A DNA stretch of 64,000 nucleotides from Saccharothrix longispora (GTDB lineage Bacteria > Actinomycetota > Actinomycetes > Mycobacteriales > Pseudonocardiaceae). The stretch lies in the NCBI RefSeq assembly GCF_030852425.1, contig NZ_NSDM01000001.1, positions 248,001 through 312,000 on the forward strand. Direction: 5' to 3'. Of this stretch, positions 46,046-55,944 are shown in pieces (positions within the stretch are counted from its first letter, which is position 1; each line of letters begins with the position of its first letter). The position numbers and the translations under genes are program-made. The notes below the pieces were generated by a model that did no database searches, was not told the DNA's origin, and saw nothing but the letters and a program-made list of their open reading frames with translations.

Positions 46046-46621
46046 TCACGCCTCGGCGGCCAGGTCCTCCACGATCGGCAGCAGGTCGGTGGCGATCACG
46101 CCGCCCAGGAACGCGGCCGCGACCCGGTGCTGCCTGTCCAGGACGAACGTGGACGGCACGGCGTTGGGCGGCAGGCCCTTGAACGACAGCATCGCCCGAC
46201 CCGACTCGTCGTAGATCGACGGGTAGGTCAGCTGCCGGTTGGCGATGAAGTCGCGCGGCAGCTCGGTCGACGTCTCCTTCACGTCCACCCCCAGCACCTG
46301 CACGCCCAGCGGCCCGGCCTCGTCCTGCACCTTCTGGAGCTCGGGCGCCTCGGTGCGGCACGGCGGGCACCACGCGCCCCAGATGTTGACCACGACGACC
46401 TTGCCCGCGTAGTCGTCGAGGGAGACGGTCGCGCCGTCCTCCATCAGGCTCGGCCCGGTCAGGCCCACGACCTTCTTGCGCTCGTCGCCGTCCCAGCGCA
46501 GCTTCGTCTCGCCGTTGGGCGCGACCAGCTGGAACTCGCCGCCCGTGGCGACCGCGTCGTCACCCGTGCTGCACCCGGAGAGCAGCAGCAGCGCCGCCAC
46601 GGCCGCGGCGAGCGCCCTCAT
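46046..46621 (-). CDS. resA: thiol-disulfide oxidoreductase ResA, lipoprotein
   Basis: Membrane-anchored extracytoplasmic thioredoxin of 191 aa that keeps the CxxCH cysteines of apocytochrome c reduced. A lipoprotein signal ends in LLLLSGCSTGDD with the lipid-modified Cys near residue 17. The active site NIWGAWCPPCRTEAPEL has its cysteines near 84 and 87, and the cis-Pro is in NAVPSTFVLDR near 150. ATG start overlaps the histidine phosphatase stop. Electrons would come from CcdA. Confidence 0.9.
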   Translation of the reverse strand: MRALAAAVAALLLLSGCSTGDDAVATGGEFQLVAPNGETKLRWDGDERKKVVGLTGPSLMEDGATVSLDDYAGKVVVVNIWGAWCPPCRTEAPELQKVQDEAGPLGVQVLGVDVKETSTELPRDFIANRQLTYPSIYDESGRAMLSFKGLPPNAVPSTFVLDRQHRVAAAFLGGVIATDLLPIVEDLAAEA

Positions 46622-47244
46622 GCCCCGGTCACCCGCGGGTTCGTCGCGCCCGCCGGCTCGGTGTAGACCACGCGGACCAGCTGCTCGCCGTCGAACACCA
46701 GCGAGGTCAGCGACGCGAGCGAGCACTCGCGGCGGCGCGGGTCGTGCCACATCCGCTTGCCCTCCAGGAACCGCCGCAGCGTCCAGATCGGCAGCTGGTG
46801 CGACACGCACACCGCTTCGTGGCCCTCGGCCGTCGCCCGCGCCCGCTGCACCGCGCCGAGCATGCGGTGCGCGATCTCGATGTACGGCTCGCCCCACGAC
46901 GGGCGGAACGGGTTGACCAGCTTCGGCCAGTGCTCGGGCGAGCGCAGCGCGCCGTCGCCGACCGAGACCTTCATGCCCTCGAACTTGTTGTCCGCCTCGA
47001 TCAGCCGCTCGTCGGTGGCCAGCTCCAGCCGGTGGGAGTCGGCGATCGGCGACGCGGTCTGCCGCGCGCGGTCGAGCGGGGACGCCACGACGTGCGCGAT
47101 GTCGTGGTCGCGCAAGTGCTCGGCCACGGTCAGCGCCTGCTTCTGGCCCCGCTCGGAGAGCATGAAGCCGGGGATGCGGCCGTAGAGGACGCCGGTCGGG
47201 TTGTGCACCTCACCGTGCCGCAGCAGGTGGACGACGGTCTTCAC
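46618..47244 (-). CDS. histidine phosphatase family protein
   Basis: Phosphoglycerate-mutase-like phosphatase of 208 aa. The phosphoenzyme His is in [20 protein letters not shown] (residues 6-25), followed by [16 protein letters not shown], the Arg in [15 protein letters not shown] near 60, the acid catalyst in [12 protein letters not shown] near 84, and the second His in [17 protein letters not shown] near 149. The equivalent Mycobacterium gene (Rv0525) lies in the same place between hemL and resA, but its substrate is not known. GTG start with GTGA overlap to hemL. Confidence 0.88.
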   Translation of the reverse strand: MKTVVHLLRHGEVHNPTGVLYGRIPGFMLSERGQKQALTVAEHLRDHDIAHVVASPLDRARQTASPIADSHRLELATDERLIEADNKFEGMKVSVGDGALRSPEHWPKLVNPFRPSWGEPYIEIAHRMLGAVQRARATAEGHEAVCVSHQLPIWTLRRFLEGKRMWHDPRRRECSLASLTSLVFDGEQLVRVVYTEPAGATNPRVTGA

Positions 47245-48545
47245 TTCGCGGACTCCTCGTGGACTGCTGCCGCCGCGGCACGGGCGGCGTGCGGCAGGGC
47301 TTCGGCGATCAGGTCGAAGTCCCGCCCGGTCATGGCCGCGTTGACGAACCACGCCTCGAACGCGCTGGGCGGCGGGTAGACCCCGCGCTCCAGCAGGGCG
47401 TGGAAGAACGGCGGGAAGCGCCACGTCTCGGCGGCCTGCGCGCCCGCGTAGTCGGTGACCTCGTCGGCGGTGAAGAACACGCTGACCAGGTTGCCGGCGA
47501 ACTGCACGCGGTGCGCCACGCCCGCTTCGGTGAGCGCGGCGGTGAACAGCCCGCCCAGCCTGGTCGCGTTCGCGTCGAGCGCGCGGTAGACGTCGTCGGT
47601 CGCGGCGCGCAGCGTGGCCAGGCCCGCGGCCACCGCCACCGGGTTCCCCGACAGCGTGCCCGCCTGGTAGACGGGCCCGGCCGGGGCGAGCTTCGCCATC
47701 ACGTCCGCCCGCCCGCCGAACGCCGCCGCCGGCAGGCCGCCGGACATGACCTTGCCGAACGTGTAGAGGTCGCCCGCGACGCCCTCCAGGCCGTACCAGC
47801 CGGCGCGCGAGACGCGGAAGCCCGTCATGACCTCGTCCATGACCAGCAGCGCGCCGTTCTCCTCGCACAGCGCCTTGAGCCCGGCGTTGTGCTTCGGCGC
47901 GACGGCGCCCATGTTGCCCGCGGCGGCCTCGGTGATGACGCAGGCGATCTCGCCGGGGTTCTCGGCGAACGCCGCGCGCACGGCCTCCAGGTCGTCGAAC
48001 GGCAGCACGATCGTGTCGGCGGCCTGCGCGCCCGTGACGCCGGGCGAGGTGGGCAGGCCGAGCGTGGCGACACCGGACCCGGCCTGGGCGAGCAGCGCGT
48101 CCACGTGCCCGTGGTAGCAGCCGGCGAACTTCACGACCTTCCGCCGCCCGGTGAAGCCGCGGGCGAGGCGGATCGCGCTCATCGTGGCCTCGGTGCCGGA
48201 GTTGACCAGGCGCACCCGTTCCACCGGCGCGACGCGACCGATGATCTCCTCGGCCAGCTCGACCTCGCCCTCGGTGGGCGTGCCGAACGACAGGCCGCCC
48301 ACGGCCGCCGACCGGACGGCCTCCACCACGTCGGGGTGGGCGTGACCGAGGATCATCGGACCCCAGGACGACACCAGGTCGACGTACCGGTTGCCGTCGG
48401 CGTCCCACAGGTGCGGGCCCTCGCCGCGCACCATGAACCTGGGCGTGCCGCCGACCGACTGGAAGGCCCGGACCGGGGAGTTCACGCCACCGGGGATCAC
48501 CGCCGTCGCGCGCTCGAACAGTTCCTGGGATCGCGTCGCTGTCAC
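47241..48545 (-). CDS. hemL: glutamate-1-semialdehyde 2,1-aminomutase
   Basis: PLP enzyme of 434 aa that makes 5-aminolevulinate from glutamate-1-semialdehyde, the second step of the C5 heme pathway after HemA. Visible are the start [40 protein letters not shown] near 112-131, [18 protein letters not shown] near 233-250, and the PLP lysine in [18 protein letters not shown] near 264. The Gly-rich gating region is intact. GTG start. It heads a run with the phosphatase and resA. Confidence 0.95.
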   Translation of the reverse strand: MTATRSQELFERATAVIPGGVNSPVRAFQSVGGTPRFMVRGEGPHLWDADGNRYVDLVSSWGPMILGHAHPDVVEAVRSAAVGGLSFGTPTEGEVELAEEIIGRVAPVERVRLVNSGTEATMSAIRLARGFTGRRKVVKFAGCYHGHVDALLAQAGSGVATLGLPTSPGVTGAQAADTIVLPFDDLEAVRAAFAENPGEIACVITEAAAGNMGAVAPKHNAGLKALCEENGALLVMDEVMTGFRVSRAGWYGLEGVAGDLYTFGKVMSGGLPAAAFGGRADVMAKLAPAGPVYQAGTLSGNPVAVAAGLATLRAATDDVYRALDANATRLGGLFTAALTEAGVAHRVQFAGNLVSVFFTADEVTDYAGAQAAETWRFPPFFHALLERGVYPPPSAFEAWFVNAAMTGRDFDLIAEALPHAARAAAAAVHEESAK

Positions 48546-48556
48546 GCCGTCCAGTC

Positions 48557-48931
48557 TCACACGTCCCGTTCGGCGCCCTGTTCCCAGCCGTCGTGATCCC
48601 GGTCGCCCGGTGCGCGCCCGTCCCGCTCCGGCGCCCTCGTGCGCACCGCGAGCACGGTCTGGCGCACCGCGTCGAGCAACAGCACGCCGGCCACCAGGAC
48701 CAGCCCGGCCGCCGCGCCGACCCAGTTGCCCTTCATCCGGGTGGACTCCAGCGGCGGGCCGTCGGGCACCGGGTAGCCGTAGCGCAGGATGCCGCGCTGC
48801 CAGCACCACACCGCGAGCGCCACCAGCAGGACCGCCAGCACCACCTCGCCGACGGCGGCGAACGCGCGTCGGGGCTGGTTCAGCCGGGGTCCGGCGGTGT
48901 CCGGCTCGGTCTCCACGGTGCTCGCGGTCAC
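48557..48931 (-). CDS. hypothetical membrane protein
   Basis: Protein of 124 aa, not recognised. It has two membrane helices ([20 protein letters not shown] near 27-46, and [20 protein letters not shown] near 70-89) with an external loop [20 protein letters not shown] and a charged C-terminal tail. GTG start. Lies 11 bases upstream of hemL on the same strand and 12 bases below the next gene, so probably in one transcript. Not clearly related to the paralogue group upstream. Confidence 0.7.
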   Translation of the reverse strand: MTASTVETEPDTAGPRLNQPRRAFAAVGEVVLAVLLVALAVWCWQRGILRYGYPVPDGPPLESTRMKGNWVGAAAGLVLVAGVLLLDAVRQTVLAVRTRAPERDGRAPGDRDHDGWEQGAERDV

Positions 48932-48943
48932 GCGGTCAGCTTC

Positions 48944-49384
48944 TCACGACCGGCGCGTGGCGAGCAGCCTGGCCAGCGCGGCGCGCAGCGCGTCGGCATC
49001 GCGCGCCCAGGCGGTCGCCACCGTGCCGTCGACCAGCCTGACCGGCACCGCCTCCGTGCCGCGCGGCAGGGTCCAGCCGCCGCCCAGCACGGCCGAGCCC
49101 GCGCGCGGTTCGACGCCCTCCACCTCGGCCACGTCGCGGACCTGGAGCTCCTCGCGACCCACGTGCAGGGCCACCGGGGTGAGCCGGACCGCGTACAGCC
49201 GCCGCCTGCCCTGCACCCACAGCAGCGTCGGCAGGAACAGGGCCACCGCCACCAGCGACCACAGGACCGGGCGGAACGCGCCGGTCAGGCCCTCCACGCC
49301 CAGCCCGACCAGTGCGAACAACGGCCCCCACAGCAGGGGCCACCACGACGCGCCGTTCTCGGCGTACAGGGTCGGCTGCTCCAC
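48944..49384 (-). CDS. DUF3093-type membrane protein
   Basis: Protein of 146 aa with two N-terminal helices (WWPLLWGPLFALVGLGVEGL and FRPVLWSLVAVALFLPTLLW) and a C-terminal soluble domain (YAVRLTPVALHVGREELQVR, then PVRLVDGTVATAWARDADAL). The layout fits DUF3093, in which the soluble part resembles a small PH-like domain. GTG start abuts the stop of the next gene. Function unknown. Confidence 0.65.
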   Translation of the reverse strand: MEQPTLYAENGASWWPLLWGPLFALVGLGVEGLTGAFRPVLWSLVAVALFLPTLLWVQGRRRLYAVRLTPVALHVGREELQVRDVAEVEGVEPRAGSAVLGGGWTLPRGTEAVPVRLVDGTVATAWARDADALRAALARLLATRRS

Positions 49385-49903
49385 TTACCCGAGGTTCCCC
49401 GCGAAGTAGTGCCGGGTGCCCGGCAGGAAGCTGAACACGGCCGCCACCGCGGGCAGCAGCAGCCGCAGCACGACCACCACCCACGACGCGGGCTCCAGGC
49501 CCTCGCGCGCCGCCACGACCACCGCCGCGACGGCCAGGATGCCGATCACGAACGCCCCGCCGCACAGCGCCAGCCGCGCGTGGTAGCCGCCCCGCACGAA
49601 CGCCACCGAGCCGAGCACCCCGCCGATGGCGAGGCAGCCCGTGCCGAACAGGGTCAGCACGGACCCGGTGCTGACCAGCCCGCCCTCCTCGGCGGTGAAC
49701 CGCACGACCGTGCCGACCGGCCACGACAGCGACGCGAGGACCCAGAACACGAACGCCACCAGGACCGCACCGGGCCGCACGAGCGCGGTCGTGAACTGGT
49801 CCACGCCGCGCATCTGGCCGGGGTAGCCGGGCAGCGGTCCCGCCTGCGGCTGGTTCACCGGCCTCATCGGCGTGCCGTACGGGTCGAACGGCGGTTGGGT
49901 CAT
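49385..49903 (-). CDS. hypothetical multi-pass membrane protein
   Basis: Protein of 172 aa with a Pro/Gln-rich N-terminal 40 residues (MTQPPFDPYGTPMRPVNQPQ) and four membrane helices (VLVAFVFWVLASLSWPVGTV, VLTLFGTGCLAIGGVLGSVA, LALCGGAFVIGILAVAAVVV and WVVVVLRLLLPAVAAVFSFL). It ends GTRHYFAGNLG. The layout and the aromatic end resemble the paralogue group at 50182-52401, but the GxxWAR motif is missing. ATG start overlaps the next upstream gene by four bases. Confidence 0.7.
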   Translation of the reverse strand: MTQPPFDPYGTPMRPVNQPQAGPLPGYPGQMRGVDQFTTALVRPGAVLVAFVFWVLASLSWPVGTVVRFTAEEGGLVSTGSVLTLFGTGCLAIGGVLGSVAFVRGGYHARLALCGGAFVIGILAVAAVVVAAREGLEPASWVVVVLRLLLPAVAAVFSFLPGTRHYFAGNLG

Positions 49904-50166
49904 CTCGGCACCGACCTCGTGAACGCGGTGGACGCGGGCAGGGACATCGACACCGTGCCCGCCGTGGTGGTCCCGGCGAAAGCCGGTGCCCGGACCAGGC
50001 CGGCGGACGGGTGCGCGTAGGGCGGGACGAGCAGCGCGGTGGCGGCGAGCCACGACCAGGACGCGGCGGTGAGCGTCGCCGGGCGGGTCGGCGGCGCCTC
50101 GTGGGCGGCCTGACCGGGCAGGGTGACGTGGTGGTACGGGGACTCGAAAGGACCGGGATCGGGCAT
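49900..50166 (-). CDS. hypothetical small protein, possibly truncated
   Basis: Protein of 88 aa. The first 30 residues are Pro/His-rich (MPDPGPFESPYHHVTLPGQA) like the N termini of its neighbours, then comes one membrane helix (AASWSWLAATALLVPPYAHP), after which the sequence becomes Ser/Thr/Ala-rich without further helices. GGAGG six bases before the ATG and the four-base overlap with the next gene support translation. The loss of the later helices suggests a frameshifted or truncated member of the neighbouring family. Confidence 0.5.
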   Translation of the reverse strand: MPDPGPFESPYHHVTLPGQAAHEAPPTRPATLTAASWSWLAATALLVPPYAHPSAGLVRAPAFAGTTTAGTVSMSLPASTAFTRSVPR

Positions 50167-50181
50167 GGGCGGCCTCCGCGG

Positions 50182-50598
50182 CTAGTGCTGCCGCACCCAC
50201 TGTGCCGTACCGCGCAGCCACGTGAGGGCCAAACCGACCGCGACGAGCAGCAGGGTCACCAGGTTCACCGCGGTCGCGCCCGGCAGCACGATCCACAGCA
50301 CGTGCAGCGCGGCCACCACCGTCAGCACGCCCCGCGCCCACCCCCTGCCGCGCCGCAGCAGCAGGCCGCCGCCGACGTACCCGACGCCGAACAGCAGCGC
50401 CACGGCGGTCAGCTGCACGAAGATGCCGCCGACCAGCGCCGGGTCGTCGCCCGCGCGCGCCGCGGCCTGCTCGAACTCGTCGCGGCGCAGCCACAGCACC
50501 GCGTTCTCCAGCAGCAGGAAGACGCCCAGCGCGAACCACACGGCGGTCGCCGCGCGCACGACCGGGGGTGGCGCGACCCGGGACGGTGGCCCGCTCAC
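50182..50598 (-). CDS. small multi-pass membrane protein, GxxWAR paralogue 1
   Basis: Protein of 138 aa with four helices (VVRAATAVWFALGVFLLLEN, IFVQLTAVALLFGVGYVGGG, VLTVVAALHVLWIVLPGATA and LVTLLLVAVGLALTWLRGTA). The signature RRGRGWARGVLTVVAALHVL at about 83-102 is shared with three neighbours. GTG start overlaps the next upstream stop as GTGA. Function unknown. Confidence 0.7.
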   Translation of the reverse strand: MSGPPSRVAPPPVVRAATAVWFALGVFLLLENAVLWLRRDEFEQAAARAGDDPALVGGIFVQLTAVALLFGVGYVGGGLLLRRGRGWARGVLTVVAALHVLWIVLPGATAVNLVTLLLVAVGLALTWLRGTAQWVRQH

Positions 50599-51098
50599 CC
50601 GGCGCGCTTGAGGGAGTCGAAGTAGGCCTTCGAGTTCGGCAGGTACAGCGTCACGATCGCCGCGCCCACGACCAGCACGATGAGCAGGCCGACCAGCGAG
50701 AACCCGATGAGGTGGTAGACGAAGACCACGGCGCCCAGGATGGTCAGCGCGACGCGGGCCCAGGTGCGGCCGGCGCGCAGCCGGAAGGCGAAGAAGGCCA
50801 TGAGCAGGCCGAGCACGACGCCGACGCCCGTCACGAGCACCAGGGTCGCCTTGACCGCGGCCTGGAACTGCTCCTCGGTGAGGCCCTGCGAGCCACCGGG
50901 GCTGTTGCGGGCGGCCTCGACGGCGGCGTCCTGCTGGGTCAGCACCAGCAGCGAGGACAGCACCAGGAGCACGGCGCCGGCGATCCACAGCCAGAACGAC
51001 GTGCGGACCTCGCGCGGCTCGGCGGGCTTGACGGAGCCCGCGGGCTCCCAGGCGGGCATCGGCCGGACCGGGTCGTCGTCGTCCTGAGGAGTCGTCAC
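50595..51098 (-). CDS. small multi-pass membrane protein, GxxWAR paralogue 2
   Basis: Protein of 167 aa: acidic N terminus (TTPQDDDDPVRPMPAWEPAG), four helices, and the shared signature LRAGRTWARVALTILGAVVF near residues 105-124. It ends LYLPNSKAYFDSLKRAG; the aromatic -YF- end recurs in paralogue 3. Between helix 1 and helix 2 is an external loop of about 30 residues (DAAVEAARNSPGGSQGLTEE) comparable to loops in the others. GTG start. Confidence 0.7.
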   Translation of the reverse strand: MTTPQDDDDPVRPMPAWEPAGSVKPAEPREVRTSFWLWIAGAVLLVLSSLLVLTQQDAAVEAARNSPGGSQGLTEEQFQAAVKATLVLVTGVGVVLGLLMAFFAFRLRAGRTWARVALTILGAVVFVYHLIGFSLVGLLIVLVVGAAIVTLYLPNSKAYFDSLKRAG

Positions 51099-51176
51099 GT
51101 GGGAGAACGCTAGGGGCGGCCACGGCCCGCTGTCCACCGCGACAGGCGGTGGGCAGCGGACCTGTGACCTCGGCCG

Positions 51177-51785
51177 TCAGCTGGCCTTGAAGTAGTGGTT
51201 CGCGTCGGCCTTGTACATGAAGACGATGCCGCCGACGATCGCCGCGAGCTGCACCAGGTTCAGCAGCGCCTGGATCGCGCCCAGGAAGCCGACCGCGAAC
51301 AGGATGCCGATCGCGAGCAGGCCCAGGAGGCCGAACAGCACCGCGAGGCCGCCGAGGACGGTCAGCAGGATGCGGGCCCAGTTGGCGCCCTTGCGCATCT
51401 GCATCACCACGACGATCCACAGCACGGCGATGACCAGGCTGAAGATGATGCTGCCGTAGCTCGGCGACGCGTCGCCGATGAGGGCCGGGTCCACGTTGAG
51501 GGACCTGGCGGTCTCCTCCGCGATCGCCTGGGCGGTGGCGAAGCCGATGAGGCTGCCGAGGATGCCGAGGCCGGCCGCGACCAGCCACAGCAGGTACGCG
51601 GTGTCGACGGACTTCGGGCGCGCCGGAGCCGCCATCTCGCCGTGGCTCAGCGGCGGCGCCGGCTGGTAGCCGCCCTGCTGGGGGTAGCCGCCTTGGGGCT
51701 GGCCACCCTGCGGGTAGCCACCCTGCTGCGGGTAGCCGCCCTGCTGGGGGTTGCCCTGGTTGTAGGGGTCGTTCGGAGTGGTCAT
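51177..51785 (-). CDS. small multi-pass membrane protein, GxxWAR paralogue 3
   Basis: Protein of 202 aa. The N terminus is a Gly/Gln/Tyr/Pro-rich repeat (QQGGYPQQGGYPQGGQPQGG), followed by four helices and a loop (ETARSLNVDPALIGDASPSY). The signature MRKGANWARILLTVLGGLAV is near residues 128-147 and the end is MYKADANHYFKAS. ATG start. Gaps of 78 bases before it and 43 after it leave room for separate expression. Confidence 0.72.
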   Translation of the reverse strand: MTTPNDPYNQGNPQQGGYPQQGGYPQGGQPQGGYPQQGGYQPAPPLSHGEMAAPARPKSVDTAYLLWLVAAGLGILGSLIGFATAQAIAEETARSLNVDPALIGDASPSYGSIIFSLVIAVLWIVVVMQMRKGANWARILLTVLGGLAVLFGLLGLLAIGILFAVGFLGAIQALLNLVQLAAIVGGIVFMYKADANHYFKAS

Positions 51786-51828
51786 GCGACGGACCGTAGG
51801 AGTGCGCGGGGTCCCAGTCGACCGGAAA

Positions 51829-52401
51829 TCACAATCCGTTAGCTACCTGGGGTGGCTTTGCACTGACCGAGCGCACTGATCTGAAGTGCCCGGAAACTGA
51901 TGGTGAGAACACCAGCACCACGGCGACCGCGTCGATGATCATCGTGACGACGCCGAAGGCCAGGTCAACGGGGTTGACGGCCAGGCCGAACGCCGTGGCG
52001 ACACCGGTCACCACGGCCAGCAGCCGCACGATCCCGAGGAACGCGCCGCCCGCCGCGAGCAGGGTCAGCACGATCCGCGCCCAGTTCCGGCCGGCCGCCA
52101 CCCGGTTCGCCAGCAGGACGTACAGCAGCAGCACGCCGGCCACCAGCAGCAGGCCGAACACGATGCCGCCGGTCGCGGCCGCGTCCAGCTCGTCCTGCCC
52201 GAGACCGGGCTGGCGGGCGCGCAGCTCGCCGATCAGCATCTCCCGGTCGCCGAGCTGCACGACGAACCGCGCCATGCCGACGACGGCGGCGAGGATGAAC
52301 AGCCACCGCGCCAGGTCGACGCGCTTCGGCGGGACGGGCTTGGCCGGCTTGGCGCGCTTGCCCGCCGGCGCACCGGGTCCGGTCGTCCTCGGTCCGGTCA
52401 T
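51829..52401 (-). CDS. small multi-pass membrane protein, GxxWAR paralogue 4
   Basis: Protein of 190 aa: Pro/Lys-rich N terminus ([20 protein letters not shown]), four helices, loop [20 protein letters not shown], and the signature [20 protein letters not shown] near residues 104-123. It ends with [13 protein letters not shown] in place of the -YF- end. ATG start overlaps the hemB stop as ATGA, so this paralogue is translationally coupled to hemB. Confidence 0.72.
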   Translation of the reverse strand: MTGPRTTGPGAPAGKRAKPAKPVPPKRVDLARWLFILAAVVGMARFVVQLGDREMLIGELRARQPGLGQDELDAAATGGIVFGLLLVAGVLLLYVLLANRVAAGRNWARIVLTLLAAGGAFLGIVRLLAVVTGVATAFGLAVNPVDLAFGVVTMIIDAVAVVLVFSPSVSGHFRSVRSVSAKPPQVANGL

Positions 52402-53375
52402 CCGCGGTCCAGCCAGCCCGCGGCCTCGACCGCCCAGTAGGTGAGCACGACGTCCGCGCCCGCGCGGCGGATGGAGGTCAGCATCTCCAGCACGGTGCGC
52501 TCGCGGTCGATCCAGCCGTTGCGCGCCGCCGCCTCGACCATCGCGTACTCGCCGGAGATCTGGTACGCCGCGACCGGCACGTCCGAGACCTGCGCCACGG
52601 CGGCCAGCACGTCCAGGTACGGCAGCGCGGGCTTCACCATGACCATGTCGGCGCCCTCGGCGAGGTCGAGCGCGACCTCGCGCAGCGACTCGCGGATGTT
52701 CGCCGGGTCCTGCTGGTAGGTCTTGCGGTCGCCCTGGAGCTGCGACTCCACCGCGTCGCGGAACGGCCCGTACAGCGCGGAGGCGTACTTGGCGCTGTAG
52801 GCGAGGACACCGGTGTCGGTGTGCCCGGCCTCGTCCAGCGCGGCCCGGATGACCCCGATCTGGCCGTCCATCATGCCGCTGGGGCCGACCACGTGGGCTC
52901 CCGCCTCGGCCTGGGCCACGGCCATCTCGCCGTAGACCTCCAGCGTGGCGTCGTTGTCCACGGCGCCGTCCGGGGTGAGCAGGCCGCAGTGGCCGTGGTC
53001 GGTGAACTCGTCCAGGCAGCAGTCCGACATCAGCACGGTGCTGTCGCCCAGCTCCGAGCGCAGGTCCCGCAGGGCGGCGTTGAGGATGCCGTCCGGGTCG
53101 GTCGCGCCGGACCCGACCGCGTCGCGCTCCGCCGGGACGCCGAACAGCATGATGCCGCCGACGCCCGCCTCCACCGCCTCCACGGCCGCCTTCACCAGCG
53201 ACTCGCGGGTGTGCTGGCGCACGCCGGGCATGCTGGCGATCTCGGCGGGCCGCTCCGCGCCCTCCTTGACGAACATCGGCAGCACGAGCTGGCGCGGCCG
53301 GACGGTCGTCTCGCTGACCAGGCGCCGCATGGCGGGCGTGGTGCGCAGCCTGCGGGGCCGGTGGGCTGGGAACAC
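52398..53375 (-). CDS. hemB: delta-aminolevulinic acid dehydratase (porphobilinogen synthase)
   Basis: Condenses two 5-aminolevulinates to porphobilinogen; 325 aa. The metal-binding region [18 protein letters not shown] near 119-136 has the cysteines of the zinc-dependent type. The Schiff-base lysines are in [18 protein letters not shown] near 194 and [18 protein letters not shown] near 247. The N terminus [20 protein letters not shown] is normal. GTG start with GAGGGAG seven bases upstream. A strong hairpin lies 25 bases upstream of the start, between it and the hemACD operon. Confidence 0.95.
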   Translation of the reverse strand: MFPAHRPRRLRTTPAMRRLVSETTVRPRQLVLPMFVKEGAERPAEIASMPGVRQHTRESLVKAAVEAVEAGVGGIMLFGVPAERDAVGSGATDPDGILNAALRDLRSELGDSTVLMSDCCLDEFTDHGHCGLLTPDGAVDNDATLEVYGEMAVAQAEAGAHVVGPSGMMDGQIGVIRAALDEAGHTDTGVLAYSAKYASALYGPFRDAVESQLQGDRKTYQQDPANIRESLREVALDLAEGADMVMVKPALPYLDVLAAVAQVSDVPVAAYQISGEYAMVEAAARNGWIDRERTVLEMLTSIRRAGADVVLTYWAVEAAGWLDRG

Positions 53376-53400
53376 GGTGGTACTCCCTCGTCGTGAAAAG

Positions 53401-53430
53401 CGTCGGGGCCACGCGAAGGTGGCCCCGACG
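53401..53430 (-). terminator. terminator or attenuator between hemD and hemB
   Basis: Perfect 12-base stem (CGTCGGGGCCAC with GTGGCCCCGACG), 6-base loop, followed on the minus strand by CTTTTC. It is 25 bases past the hemD stop and only 25 bases before the hemB start codon, leaving no room for a separate hemB promoter downstream of it. hemB must therefore be read through the hairpin or from a promoter overlapping it. Confidence 0.8.
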
Positions 53431-53455
53431 GCGGTGCTTCGAACTACCGGAGCCC

Positions 53456-54988
53456 TCAGGAGCGGCGCAGGCGCTTGGTCTTGCGCGGGGGCGGCAGGGC
53501 GCCCTCGGCGCGCAGCCGCGCCGCGTGCTGGGCGAGCGCGTCCACCAGGGCCGGCACGTTGGCGTCCTCGGGCTGCACGTCGACCCGCAGGCCGAACTCG
53601 CGCGCCGTCTCCGCCGTCTGCGGCCCGATGCACGCCACCAGCGTGCGGGCGTGCGGCTTGCCCGCGATGCCGACCAGGTTCCGGACCGTGGACGACGAGG
53701 TGAAGCACACCGCGTCGAACCCGCCGGACTTGATCATCTCGCGGGTGTCCGCGGGCGGCGGGGCGGCCCGGACGGTCCGGTAGGCCGTCACGTCGTCGAT
53801 CTCCCAGCCGCGCTCGCGCAAGCCGGCCGCCAGGGTCTCGGTGGCGATGTCGGCCCGCGGCAGCAGCACGCGGTCCACCGGGTCGAGGATGTCGTCGTAC
53901 GGCGGGAAGTCGGCCAGCAGGCCCTCGGACGACTGCTCACCGGACGGCACCAGCTCGGGGATGATGCCGAACGAGCGCACCTTCGCCGCCGTGGACTCGC
54001 CCACGCAGGCGATCTTGACGCCGGAGAACGCGCGGGCGTCCAGGCCGAACTCGCGGAACTTCTCCCACACGGCGCGCACGGCGTTGGTCGAGGTGAACAC
54101 CACCCACTGGTAGCGGCCGTCGACCAGGCCCTTCACCGAGCGCTCCATCTGCGCCGGGCTGCGCGGCGGCTCCACCGAGATGGTGGGCACCTCCACCGGG
54201 ATCGCGCCGTGCGAGTGCAGCCGGTCGCTCATCGCGCCCGCCTGCTCCTTCGTCCTCGGCACGAGCACGCGCCAGCCGTACAGCGCGCGCGACTCCCACC
54301 AGGACAGCTTCGGCCGGCCGGCCACGCCCGCGCCGACCGTGACGACCAGCGGGCCGCCCAGGTCGCCGGCGTCGGCGGCCAGCGAGGCCAGGGTGGTGTC
54401 GACGGTGCGCTGGCCGAAGCCGGTGCCGTCGGCGGTCACCGCGACCGGCGTCTGCGGCGCGAGGCCGTGCTCGACCAGCGAGGACGCCGCCTCGGCCAGG
54501 TGGCCGCCGGTGGCGTGCAGCACGAGCGTGCCGGGCGCGGCCGCGAGGCTCGCCCAGTCGGTCACGCCCCGGACGTCGGCCTCGGTGTGCACGGCGCCGA
54601 GCGCCACGCCCGCGTAGGCGGGCACGGCCGTGCCGCCGGGGACGCCGGGGACGACGTCGAACGCGATCGTGGTCTTGGAGACGGCCTGCGCCTCCTTGAC
54701 CACGGAGTCCTGGGTCAGCGGGTCACCCGCCACCAGGCGCACCACGGCGTGGCCGTTCTTCGCCTCGGCGACCAGGTCCTTCGCCACGTCGGCGGGGTCG
54801 CCCACGGCGGGGCGGACCTCGACGCCGTCCGGTACCAGCGCCACCACCTCGCCCGGTACGTCCGGGTCGGTCACCACGAGCTCCGCCTTGGCGAGCAGGT
54901 CGCGGGCCCGGACCGTGAGCAGCCCGGTGTCGCCGGGGCCGGAGCCCACGAAGGCGACTCGGCCGGGGGTCTTGCGCGCGCGGGTCAT
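53456..54988 (-). CDS. hemD: fused uroporphyrinogen-III C-methyltransferase / uroporphyrinogen-III synthase
   Basis: Bifunctional protein of 510 aa. Residues 1-245 form a tetrapyrrole methylase domain of CobA/SUMT type ([20 protein letters not shown] near 10-29, [20 protein letters not shown] near 82-101, [20 protein letters not shown] near 112-131). Residues 250-490 form the HemD domain ([63 protein letters not shown]). In the methylase domain the GDP motif is present; whether it still methylates is not certain. I chose ATG 54988 because GGGGAG is seven bases upstream; ATGs at 55003 and 55006 lie in the hemC stop region. Confidence 0.9.
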   Translation of the reverse strand: MTRARKTPGRVAFVGSGPGDTGLLTVRARDLLAKAELVVTDPDVPGEVVALVPDGVEVRPAVGDPADVAKDLVAEAKNGHAVVRLVAGDPLTQDSVVKEAQAVSKTTIAFDVVPGVPGGTAVPAYAGVALGAVHTEADVRGVTDWASLAAAPGTLVLHATGGHLAEAASSLVEHGLAPQTPVAVTADGTGFGQRTVDTTLASLAADAGDLGGPLVVTVGAGVAGRPKLSWWESRALYGWRVLVPRTKEQAGAMSDRLHSHGAIPVEVPTISVEPPRSPAQMERSVKGLVDGRYQWVVFTSTNAVRAVWEKFREFGLDARAFSGVKIACVGESTAAKVRSFGIIPELVPSGEQSSEGLLADFPPYDDILDPVDRVLLPRADIATETLAAGLRERGWEIDDVTAYRTVRAAPPPADTREMIKSGGFDAVCFTSSSTVRNLVGIAGKPHARTLVACIGPQTAETAREFGLRVDVQPEDANVPALVDALAQHAARLRAEGALPPPRKTKRLRRS

Positions 54989-55002
54989 CAGGGAACTCCC
55001 CA

Positions 55003-55944
55003 TCAACTACGCCCCGCCGGCGACGCGGTGGCGTGGCCGGAGAGGTCGAGCAACTCGGCGGCCAGCGCGCGGCCGAGTTCCTCTGCTGCGGTCAAGTCAC
55101 CGGTGGCAGACGCACGGAGGAGGTCGCCGTCCTCCGTCGCCATGACCCCGCGCAGGGACAGGCGGAGAACCTCTTCCCCTGCGTCGTCGAGGTCTTCCAC
55201 CACATCGGCCAGTGCGCCGACCGGCGCGCTGCAACCCGCCTCCAGCGCGGCCAACAGGGCGCGCTCGGAGGCGACAGCGGCCCGACTGGCCGAGTCGTCC
55301 AGAGTGGACTGGAGGAGGTGTTCGGTGTCGACGTCGTCGACCCGGCACTCCACTGCGAGGGCGCCCTGCGCGGGCGCGGGGAGCATCTGGATGGGCTCCA
55401 GCGTCTCGGTGATCTCGGCCGTGCGGCCGAGTCGGGAGAGGCCCGCGCGGGCCAGCACGACGGCGTCCAGCTCGCCGTCGACGACCTTGCGGATGCGGCT
55501 GTCGACGTTGCCGCGGATCGCGACGACCTCGACGCCCAGGCCCAGCGCCTCCAGCTGCGCGGCGCGGCGCGGCGAGCCGGTGCCCACCCGCGCGCCCTGC
55601 GGCAGCTCGCCCAGGGTCAGGCCGTCGCGGGCGACGAGCGCGTCGCGCGGGTCCTCGCGGGGCGGCACGGCGGCCAGCGACAGGCGCGGGTCGGGCGCCG
55701 TGGGCAGGTCCTTGTACGAGTGCACGGCGATGTCGACCTCACCGTCGGCGAGCGCGTCGCGCAGCGCCGAGGTGAACACGCCGATGCCGATCTCGGCGAT
55801 GGGCGCGTGCGAGCGGTCACCGGGCGTCGAGACGGTGATGATCTCCACGTCGGCTCCCGCCGCGCGCAGCGCGTCGGCCACGTCGCCGGTCTGCGCGAGC
55901 GCGAGGGCGCTGCCGCGGGTGCCGATCCTCAGGGTGCGGTTCAC
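55003..55944 (-). CDS. hemC: hydroxymethylbilane synthase (porphobilinogen deaminase)
   Basis: Polymerises four porphobilinogens to hydroxymethylbilane; 313 aa. The N terminus [20 protein letters not shown] is typical. Catalytic-site segments include [20 protein letters not shown] near 70-89, [14 protein letters not shown] near 122, and [20 protein letters not shown] near 144-163. The dipyrromethane-cofactor Cys is in [16 protein letters not shown] near 238. GTG start with GTGA overlap to hemA. Confidence 0.95.
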   Translation of the reverse strand: MNRTLRIGTRGSALALAQTGDVADALRAAGADVEIITVSTPGDRSHAPIAEIGIGVFTSALRDALADGEVDIAVHSYKDLPTAPDPRLSLAAVPPREDPRDALVARDGLTLGELPQGARVGTGSPRRAAQLEALGLGVEVVAIRGNVDSRIRKVVDGELDAVVLARAGLSRLGRTAEITETLEPIQMLPAPAQGALAVECRVDDVDTEHLLQSTLDDSASRAAVASERALLAALEAGCSAPVGALADVVEDLDDAGEEVLRLSLRGVMATEDGDLLRASATGDLTAAEELGRALAAELLDLSGHATASPAGRS

